Made by a program: the position numbers and the translations under genes
The notes under the pieces: generated by a model
Told to the model about the DNA's origin: nothing
The model's input: only the letters and a program-made list of their open reading frames with translations
The model's database searches: none
From: Neoarius graeffei
Lineage: Eukaryota > Chordata > Actinopteri > Siluriformes > Ariidae
Reading direction: 5' to 3'
Assembly: GCF_027579695.1 (NCBI RefSeq)
Contig: NC_083569.1
Location: forward strand, 71,745,149-71,809,148
DNA: 64,000 bases
Shown here: positions 58,101 to 64,000 of the stretch, one piece after another
Layout: each line of letters begins with the position of its first letter
Position numbering within the stretch: the stretch's first letter is position 1

Positions 58101-61100
58101 TCATTTGTTAAAATATAAACCCAATTTCAAGACAAGTTTGGATATTTTCGAAAATGCAATAAAAACAAAAATCTGTGATTTTGTTAATTCACGTGAACCT
58201 TTTATTTAACTGAAAAATAAAGCTGGCTATATTTTACTTATTTTTTAGAAACTGTTTCTACCCTATAAACAGAAGAAAAGAAAAAAACAAAGTCAATACA
58301 ATTACCCACTTGCATCTCACAAGCAATGTCCTGTTCCAAAGGAGACTGCAGTTTATTTGGTATCAAACAAAGGGAATATTGATGCAACATGGCACAAGCT
58401 CAAAATACTGATCATCAAATTTTGCCAATAGTGTGGATGACTGTTTAAAAAAAAAAAAAGACCTAATACTAAAGTGAACAATAAAATGAATTTCAACGTC
58501 AGATGACCTGGCATTTGGCAAAATTTGCAGCTGCAGAACTAGTCAGAAAAGAGCAGTCAGCTGCACAGGAGCAGAGCAGTGAGTTAATTACACGAGCAAT
58601 TCTGTGCCCCTTTAGGTTTCTGAGCTTTTTGGTCACTTTCTATGTTTAGCCTGCTTCATTCCAGATTGATACTGACATATCACCATAACAAGCAACCAGA
58701 CCACATGTTTTTCCACATGCGCACATGGACAGGATTCACTGAACATTCTGAACATACCCTTTTCTCCTGGAGTCACCACTAACCAGTCATATGTCTTCAA
58801 CCGACCTGGATTCATGCCAGATTTAAGTTTTTTGCTTTTTTTTCTGCTCTGATGAGCTTTCTTGTGGTTTCTTGGCAGCTCCCTGGACCGCGGCATCGGT
58901 GCCATCACCATCGGCAGCACAGCTCTCACTGTTGGACTCGAGCTGGCCAGCAATGTGCAGCAAACTGGCCGTCATGGTCTCCCACTGTTGCGGAGTTATT
59001 TTCCACAGTTTTCTTTGCGGAAAAATTCTGTAATTAGGCTGCAACCCGCTGGTGTTTTGCCCACTCAAAAGAGCCTTGAAGGCTCTGTCATCTTTGCATA
59101 ACTTACCTAAGAATATTAATTACGTTTTGCTCAGCCAATCAACATGGGATACTGCACGCACACAGCCAATTGGCACGGATTACTGCTCTCTGACATCAGC
59201 GGCTTACAGCATGGGCTGTATTGGCTTACCTGCTCAAAGCACATGCAAGTCGATTTGAGCCTTGTACTGTAGACCTAAATTGTAAGCATCGCGGCAGCAT
59301 ATCATTAAGCGTATCAGGCAGTAAATTAAGCGTAGTGGAGCTGCTACGCTATGGTGCTTTAGGGGAACCTATGCTGTTGTAGCCTGTGCAGAATGAGGCC
59401 TGGCATTGTCCTACTAAAGTAAGCATGGACTTCCTGGGAAGAGACGTCACTCTGATGGCAATATATCGGGATTTTAGAGACACATATATGCCTCTGTGTC
59501 AAATGTATCTTCGCACACGTGCAACTCACCCATGCCATGGGCATTGATGCCCCCCCCATACCATCACAGATGCTGGCTTTTGCTCCTTTCTCTGATGACA
59601 AACTGGATGGTCGTGTTCACCTTTGGCACGGAGAACTCGATATCTGGTTTTGCTGAAATGTGGAATCATCTGACCACAGTACATGTTTCCACGGTCTTTC
59701 AGTCCATCTGAGATGAGTTCAGGCCGAGAGACATCAGTAGCGTTTGTGCATACAATTGATGAATGGCTTCCTCCTTGTGTAATACATTTTCAGGTTGCAT
59801 TTCTAGATGCAGCGGTTGACTGCGTTGAGTGAGAACGGTTTTTCAAAGTACTCCCAAGCCCATGTGGCTATATTTGTCACATTAACATGACGGTTTCTCA
59901 GGCAGAGTGCCGCCTGAAGGCTCGAAGGTAACACACAGTGGTTTCTGACCTTGCCCTTTTTGCATTGGATCTCTGAATCTTGTCACAATATTATGTACTG
60001 TAGATTTTGAAAGGGCTAAATTCTCTGCAGTTTTGTGATAAGTGTTCTTTTTGACTTGACTAACAATTCTCTCACGAATTCTGGCACAAAGGAGTGAGCC
60101 ACAACCCATCCTTGCTTGCAAAGACTGAGCCTTTGGTGCTGCTCCTTTTATACCCAATCATGTTAGCAATTAACCTGCTTACTGTAGAATCTTCCAAAAC
60201 GGTGTTACTTGAATATCCTATAAAATTTTCAGTCTTATTTTGCCTCTGTCCCAACTTTTTTTGAGTGTGTTGCAGGCATCAAATTCTAACTTTATGTTTA
60301 CAAAATACAATTAAATTGGTCAGTAAAACTTCAAAATAATTTCTTTGTAATTTTGTCAGTTAAATAAATGTTCACGTGAATTAACAAATCACAGATTTTT
60401 GTTTTAATTGCATTTTGGAAAATACCTCAACTGTTTTGGAAATGGGGTTTGTATTAGGCTCCAGTTTACAGGCACTCTGATCAAACGTACAAATATACTA
60501 AAGCTGAAATTGATAGATAAATAGTCAGTGGAATTTGCATAAGCTTGTTTTCTGATCAAATTTGACAGTACACAGTCTTGATGAAGGACCATCCTTGTTT
60601 AAACAGGTTATCTTGGTTTGTGCTATTGCAATATTAGATTTTGATTTTATCTAATGTTGTTTTGAAGCAGGATGTTTGATAGCCAGGATGTTATCTGATT
60701 AGTGAAAGCTCACAGAATCGCCATTGTGAAAAACCAACATAATCTAACAATAGCCTTATGTGCCTATAGGGAAAGCTTAGAATATTGTAGTGTACAGATT
60801 CTTCTTTCAAGTCGATATGAGTCTATTTATTTATTTAAACTACAAAATGTGTATTCATTTTTTGCAGCTGCAAGATTGGTAACCTTTACACCTGGTTGTT
60901 TCATGCATCTTCGATTGTAGTTTAAGATTTTATTCATGTGCATTTACACTTGTAAAATAAGTCTCTTTGTAGCCAGTTTAAAATTTGATAGCTGTATTTG
61001 TTCAGTTCAATGAACATTATTGTCATGATATTTTACAACGTTCACAGTACTGCCAAAGCAGTGAAATGACAATTTTATTTAAAAAAATTAAATCAGGGCT

Positions 61101-61294
61101 TGTATCCCCCCCCCCCCCCCCCCCCCCAAATATCAGGACCATGTGTTACAACATAATGTGTGGATGTAATAGTGATACATGAAACTGCTAAGTGTAAATT
61201 TTTTAAGATTTTTCTAGGCTTAAGCCATTTTTTTTCACTGTACTGTCATTCACAGAGCAATGGAGCTTGGCAGAGAGTGTCTAAGCCTCTGGGG
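49178..61294 (+). CDS. mettl3: N6-adenosine methyltransferase catalytic subunit METTL3, first seven coding exons (partial)
   Basis: Exons 49178-49280, 54182-54372, 54509-54976, 55063-55238, 55352-55565, 55722-55909 and 61256-61294 (1,379 nt, 459 codons plus 2; the whole family protein is ~580). METTL3 is the SAM-using enzyme that, with METTL14 and WTAP, methylates adenosine in RRACH sites of mRNA in the nucleus. The start [20 protein letters not shown] is the conserved leader helix. A low-complexity Ser-rich linker follows. [18 protein letters not shown] and [20 protein letters not shown] precede the paired CCCH zinc fingers (about 275-350). The methyltransferase domain begins at [17 protein letters not shown] with the catalytic motif DPPW at 407-410. 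All introns are GT-AG except intron 4, whose donor is GC (55239). Introns 1 (4.9 kb) and 6 (5.3 kb) are swollen by transposons. The 39-nt exon 7 encodes [13 protein letters not shown]. The remaining exons lie beyond the right edge. Confidence 0.96.
49422..51031 (-). mobile_element. Tc1-like transposon (ACAACCCCGATTCCAAAAAA ends), frameshifted, mettl3 intron 1
   Basis: Both inverted ends are present. The transposase on the minus strand is in two overlapping frames. The N-terminal part is 50721-50359 ([23 protein letters not shown]). The catalytic part is 50289-49642 ([34 protein letters not shown]). The first catalytic motif reads SDKSKF instead of SDESKF. Nearly identical to the copy at 56208-57819, so both are recent. 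Confidence 0.92.
51590..51834 (-). repeat. tRNA-derived SINE, tail B, reverse copy
   Basis: The tail B text in reverse (gggagttaggtgcctcgctc, ccaaggccgtcccatatta) leads to a shortened head, with a deletion in the B-box part. It is preceded by a (GAAA)n run at 51538-51562. Confidence 0.88.
52015..53214. mobile_element. hAT-like non-autonomous element, 8-bp target duplication
   Basis: Ends TAGGGATCGACCGATAT and complement ATCGGTCGATCCCTA. The flanking direct repeat GTTCGAAC (52007-52014, 53215-53222) is 8 bp, as in hAT insertions. The 1,200-bp interior lacks transposase and has an 85-bp tandem duplication (52828-52912, 52913-52997). Confidence 0.88.
53378..53912. mobile_element. PIF/Harbinger-like MITE, TAA target duplication
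   Basis: Short inverted ends AGGCC...GGCCT, with TAA outside both. The interior is rich in tctgcga/tcgcaga motifs on both strands. 535 bp, no real coding frame. Inserted in the tail of the SINE. Confidence 0.75.
55239..55240 (+). promoter_or_regulatory. Non-canonical GC splice donor, mettl3 intron 4
   Basis: The exon ends CACTTCAG and the intron starts GCAGGT. With the acceptor at 55350-55351 this gives [14 protein letters not shown], the conserved protein. The GT four bases downstream would shift the frame. Confidence 0.85.
56208..57819 (-). mobile_element. Tc1-like transposon with complete-looking ends, mettl3 intron 6
   Basis: Inverted ends ACAACCCCGATTCCAAAAAA at 56208 and the complement at 57799-57819. 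About 1.6 kb, transcribed against mettl3. It carries an uninterrupted transposase frame (listed separately). Confidence 0.94.
56377..57504 (-). CDS. Tc1-like transposase, open over full length
   Basis: A frame of 375 codons without a stop. It begins [20 protein letters not shown]; an internal Met in VKMGRGSPI (residue 19) is the more usual kind of Tc1 start. The N-terminus has paired helix-turn-helix DNA-binding regions ([20 protein letters not shown]) with GRKT-type linker. The DDE catalytic triad is complete: Asp in [11 protein letters not shown], Asp in [12 protein letters not shown], Glu in DLSPIENIW, with 34 residues between the last two (DD34E). The C-terminal ~20 residues after GDVSQW run into the inverted end region and are probably extra. 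The enzyme would cut and paste elements with matching ends. It sits inside mettl3 intron 6 on the opposite strand, so host transcription gives an antisense copy. Whether it is active cannot be judged from sequence. Confidence 0.92.
   Translation of the reverse strand: MTGYKKSILEWQRLSEVKMGRGSPIPLILRRQIVEQYQKGVRQCKIAKSLNISSSTVHNIIKRFRESGRISVRKGQGRKTILGARDLQTLRRHCITYRHASVLEITKRAQEYFQRTLSVNTIHRAICHCQLKLYSSKKKPYLNMIQKRRRLLWAKAHLKWTVAKWKTVLWSDESKFEVLYGNQGRRVIRTKEEKDDPSCYQRSVQKPASLMVWGCISACGMGSLHIWKDTINAERYIQVPEQHMLPSRRRLFQGRPCIFQHDNAKPHTASITASWLRRRRVRVLNWPACSPDLSPIENIWRIIKRKIRQKRPKTVEQLESYIRQEWVNIPIPKLEQLVSSVPRRLQTVVKRKGDVSQWETWPCPNFFEMCCCHEI
57820..58116. other. mettl3 intron 6 segment
   Basis: AT-rich intron between two Tc1-like elements. 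Nothing recognised. Confidence 0.4.
58117..60453 (-). mobile_element. Old Tc1-like transposon with a foreign middle segment
   Basis: Inverted ends at 58117-58200 and 60340-60453 share atttccaaaacag/acaaaaatctgtgat text. Reverse-strand transposase remains run from 60157 ([23 protein letters not shown] near [17 protein letters not shown]) to about 59355, with many breaks. About 1.1 kb near 58260-59350 is not transposon-like and probably inserted. It holds a minus-strand frame (58823-59068, no clean ATG) with [20 protein letters not shown] that I cannot identify. Confidence 0.7.
60454..61255. other. mettl3 intron 6, right end
   Basis: AT-rich intron with a 20-plus C-run at 61107-61127, ending in the TTCACAG acceptor of mettl3 exon 7. 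No other feature. Confidence 0.5.
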
Positions 61295-61317
61295 GTAAGT
61301 ACATCTGTCTTTGAAAT

Positions 61318-61874
61318 AAAATGGTTTGTTTTTTTCGTGGTCCAAATCCTGCGCTCTGATTGGCTGGCGAGCAGGTCCGCTCTGGCGACTCGCTCGTTCA
61401 CAACAACAAACATACATAGTAGCATTTTTTATCAACATTTATCTTTTTTTATAAGATTTATTTATAAGATTATCAAAAATCTTATGAATTTTTGCCAGCA
61501 TTTCTCAGGAGAATAGCATTAATTTTACAGCATGGACAGCGATAATGACACTGTTCACAGCGAAAGCGAGTTTTACTACCCTGAGGAAGAAGAAATAAAA
61601 TAAAACCTTTCAGGAGAAAGATAAAAACCTGTAACTTGCTAACAGTTTGATTTCATTAGTTAATGAGGCCCATTTTGGACCATGTTATCCGAATACATAA
61701 TATTACGTTAGGTAAAAACTTTAAGCCAGCACAATCTCTTCTTCAAAGTTTCACCAAATGGCTTTATTTATGCATTGTAAAGGTCATAATACTGTATAAC
61801 TTTGGTCGAGCAAAAACATGGCTGAATCCTGAATGACTCCTATTTGTATAATAGGGGACTACATAGGCGGCAAC
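61318..61874 (+). mobile_element. Crypton-like fragment, relative of 28245-29712
   Basis: Shares tctgattggctggcgag, tctcaggagaatagcattaa and the MDSDNDTVHSESEFYYPEEE reading with the trip6-intron copy, then a stop. More Crypton-like text (tttcgggcgctctcgtttgc) reappears at 63215, after a hAT-like insertion. Confidence 0.6.
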
Positions 61875-62218
61875 TAGAGGTCTGCGCGGGTCGGATTTTT
61901 CAGTCCCGCTCCCGCCCGCATTGTGCAGTCCCACTCCCGCCCGCGCCCGCAAAGAATTATGATTTTCAGTCCCGCTCCCGCCCGCGCCCACAAAAAAATT
62001 ATGATTTTCAGTCCCGCTCCCGCCCGCAAATCCCGCCCGCAAATCCCGCATGATGCAGGCGTTCGCGTTATTTCTCAGGAAAGTTCTCATCTTGACACAG
62101 CGTGATGGTGCCCCGCCCCCTACTTTGAGTGGATTTGAGCATAAATATCTACAGCTCACGTTTGTTATTGTTTACCTTATTTCTGAATTCAGCATGTAGT
62201 ATCTCTAATAATAATAAT

Positions 62219-62362
62219 TAGTGCTGTCAAACGATTAAAATATTTAATTGCAAATCACACATTTTTATCACATGAGAAACCATTGTAATTCTCTGATCAG
62301 CATAAAAAAGTGAATGGGCTTGCTTTGTACCAATGTTTTTGTTTTTTTTTTTATTGCAAAGC
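62219..62362. mobile_element. Left-end fragment of the TAGTGCTGTCAA hAT-like family
   Basis: Matches the first ~190 bases of the element at 21169-22040 with a short deletion, then breaks off. It is nested in the hAT-like element at 61875-63101. Confidence 0.75.
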
Positions 62363-62394
62363 AAAGCTAGTAAAAGAAATGAATTGATTTCTTG

Positions 62395-62626
62395 CTTGCG
62401 TTAGTCTACAACTTTAATCAGAGAGACAGGTTACACAGTGCCGGTAGGCTTCGCTCAATGCTATCCCAGAAATCCTTCCTGTAATATGCAAATTTGGCCG
62501 CCTCTGATTGGACAGCCAAATTTGCATATTACAGGAAGGATTTCTGGGATAGCATTGAGTCAAGCCTACCGTCACTGTGTAACCTGTCTCTCTGGCTAAA
62601 GTTGTAGACTAACGCAACAAATAAAT
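62395..62626. repeat. ~230-bp near-perfect palindrome
   Basis: Arms of ~108 bases meet near 62510 around a short spacer (cgcctctgattggaca). The arms hold tttgcatattacaggaagga and its complement, and differ at only a few positions. Confidence 0.88.
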
Positions 62627-62878
62627 CAATTCAGTCATGGTTCTCTTGCTAGTTGGGTGTGAACTGCGAGTCATTAGAGTGATCAATGCCAAGTTTAAGA
62701 TACTATTTCTCACTCAATCCGGCAATCTGACTTTCTCTGCAAATTTAGGCATCTTAAAATGTTTTTATTAATGCTAAATAAAATATCCAGCACAAATTAT
62801 ATATGATAGACATAAATTAATAATTTATAAATTTTATTTCAAGCACGTTTTTAGTTAGCGGGACTGCAGCTTATCACC

Positions 62879-63002
62879 GCTCCCACCCGCGCCGCATATG
62901 TGCACTCCTGCTCCCACCCGCGCCGCATATGTGCACTCCTGCTCCCACCCGCGCCGCATATGTGCACTCCTGCTCCCGCCCACGCGCGCATATGTGCACT
63001 TC
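62879..63002. repeat. 31-bp minisatellite, four units
   Basis: Units begin gctcccacccgcgccgca and end tgtgcactcct. The first three are identical and the fourth is diverged. It lies near the right end of the hAT-like element. Confidence 0.93.
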
Positions 63003-63269
63003 CGGTCCCGCCCGCGCCCGCAATGAGCTTTCAAAATTTGTCCCACGCCGCACTGCTTTGCGGTGGGTCCCGCGGGACTCCCGCGGGAGTGCAGGGCTCT
63101 AGCGGCAACATGTATTTTTTTTCCTGCCATGGAAGTGCACTTGTATACCGAGGAGGAAGCCATTTGCATTACAGCCGTGAATGAGGATTCAAAATAGCGG
63201 CTCGACTCGGTTTTCCCTTTCGGGCGCTCTCGTTTGCTTTTAGAATTTGGTAAAGAAAAAAATAAATAT

Positions 63270-64000
63270 ACAGTGTTGCTTGAAAGTTTGTGAACCCTTT
63301 AGAATTTTCTATATTTTTTCATAAATATGACCTAAAACATCATCAGATTTTCACACAAGTCCTAAAAGTAGATAAAGAGAACCCGGTTAAACAAATGAGA
63401 CAAAAATATTATACTTGGTCATTTATTTATTGAGGAAAGTGATCCAATATTACACATCTGTGAGTGGCAAAAGTATGTGAACCTTTGCTTTCAGTATCTG
63501 GTGTGACCCCCTTGTGCAGCAATAACTGCAACTAAACGTTTCCGATAACTGTTGATCAGTCCTGCACACCGGCTTGGAGGAATTTTAGCCCATTCCTCCA
63601 TACAGAACAGCTTCAACTCTGGGATGTTGGTGGGTTTCCTCACATGAACTGCTCGCTTCAGGTCCTTCCACAACATTTCAATTGGATTAAGGTCAGGACT
63701 TTGACTTGGCCATTCCAAAACATTAACTTTATTCTTCTTTAACCATTCTTTGGTAGAACGACTTGTGTGCTTAGGGTCGTTGTCTTGCTGCATGACCCAC
63801 CTTCTCTTGAGATTCAGTTCATGGACAGATGTCCTGACATTTTCCTTTAGAATTCACTGGTATAATTCAGAATTCATTGTTCCATCAATGATGGCAAGCC
63901 GTCCTGGCCCAGATGCAGCAAAACAGGCCCAAACCATGATACTACCACCACCATGTTTCACAGATGGGATCAGGTCCTTATGCTGGAATGCAGTGTTTTC
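63270..64000 (-). mobile_element. Tc1-like transposon (GTGCTTGAAAGTTTGTGAACC family), cut by window end
   Basis: The left inverted end starts tacagtgttgcttgaaagtt. The minus strand carries the transposase C-terminal part: QQDNDPKHTSRSTKEWLKKN (second Asp), SPDLNPIEMLWKDLKRAVHV (Glu intact) and AAQGGHTRY. The open frame 63793-63491 has no stop, though the N-terminal side is outside the window and its state is unknown. Confidence 0.9.

Larger units (their letters stand above)
61875..63101. mobile_element. hAT-like element with GC-rich repeats, 8-bp target duplication
   Basis: The ends TAGAGGTCTGCGCGGG and (complement) TAGAGCCCTGCACTCCCG are related inverted ends. GCGGCAAC lies directly outside both (61867-61874 and 63102-63109). 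Both subterminal regions consist of repeated cccgctcccgcccgcg motifs. The middle holds a piece of another hAT-like element and a long palindrome. No transposase. Confidence 0.85.

Noticed and set aside
62879-63002. Regularly spaced repeats that might suggest a CRISPR array
   Set aside because: Units are contiguous, without unique spacers, in a vertebrate genome; it is a minisatellite.
62855-63184. Ala/Gly/Arg-rich frames in 61.8-63.2 kb
   Set aside because: Produced by the GC-rich subterminal repeats and the 31-bp minisatellite of a hAT-like element.

Overview
The window is vertebrate genomic DNA, most likely from a ray-finned fish. It has multi-exon genes with GT-AG introns, closely packed Tc1-like transposons, hAT-like and PIF/Harbinger-like elements, and many copies of one tRNA-derived SINE. 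The sequence does not fix the species. A teleost, possibly an otophysan such as a catfish, is my inference from the SINE and Tc1 load.

Four host genes can be read exon by exon. From left to right they are: bcl6b (minus strand, BTB and middle region only; the zinc-finger exons lie beyond the left edge); trip6 (plus strand, nine coding exons, complete, zyxin-family LIM protein); a somatostatin-family precursor (minus strand, two exons, complete, 105 residues); and mettl3 (plus strand, first seven coding exons; the last ~120 residues lie beyond the right edge). trip6 and the somatostatin gene converge tail to tail. The order BCL6-like, zyxin-family LIM gene, somatostatin matches the human BCL6, LPP and SST cluster on 3q27, so this window looks like a second copy of an ancestral block from the early vertebrate genome doublings.

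Layout: 0-2.7 kb bcl6b; 2.7-6.5 kb little recognisable; 6.5-9.1 kb a stack of nested transposons; 9-23 kb SINEs, a LINE 3' fragment, three Tc1-like copies, MITEs and simple repeats; 23.1-24.1 kb a CpG-rich stretch, probably the trip6 promoter; 24.3-27.1 kb inverted hAT-like copies in trip6's first intron; 27.8-38.6 kb trip6, with a Crypton-like fragment, a ~720-bp near-perfect palindrome and other elements in its introns; 41.2-41.8 kb somatostatin gene; 42.6-48.7 kb nested Tc1 and hAT-like elements and SINEs; 49.2-61.3 kb mettl3, whose 4.9-kb and 5.3-kb introns hold two near-identical Tc1 copies (one with an open 375-codon transposase) and a SINE carrying two further insertions; 61.3-64 kb a Crypton-like fragment, a GC-rich hAT-like element and a Tc1 copy cut by the window end.

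The host genes do not form a pathway: a transcriptional repressor, a focal-adhesion/nuclear shuttle protein, a peptide hormone and the catalytic subunit of the mRNA m6A writer. No retrovirus-like or capsid-bearing element, CRISPR array or rRNA gene was recognised. All percentages of identity and family names for repeats rest on reading by eye, not on searches.
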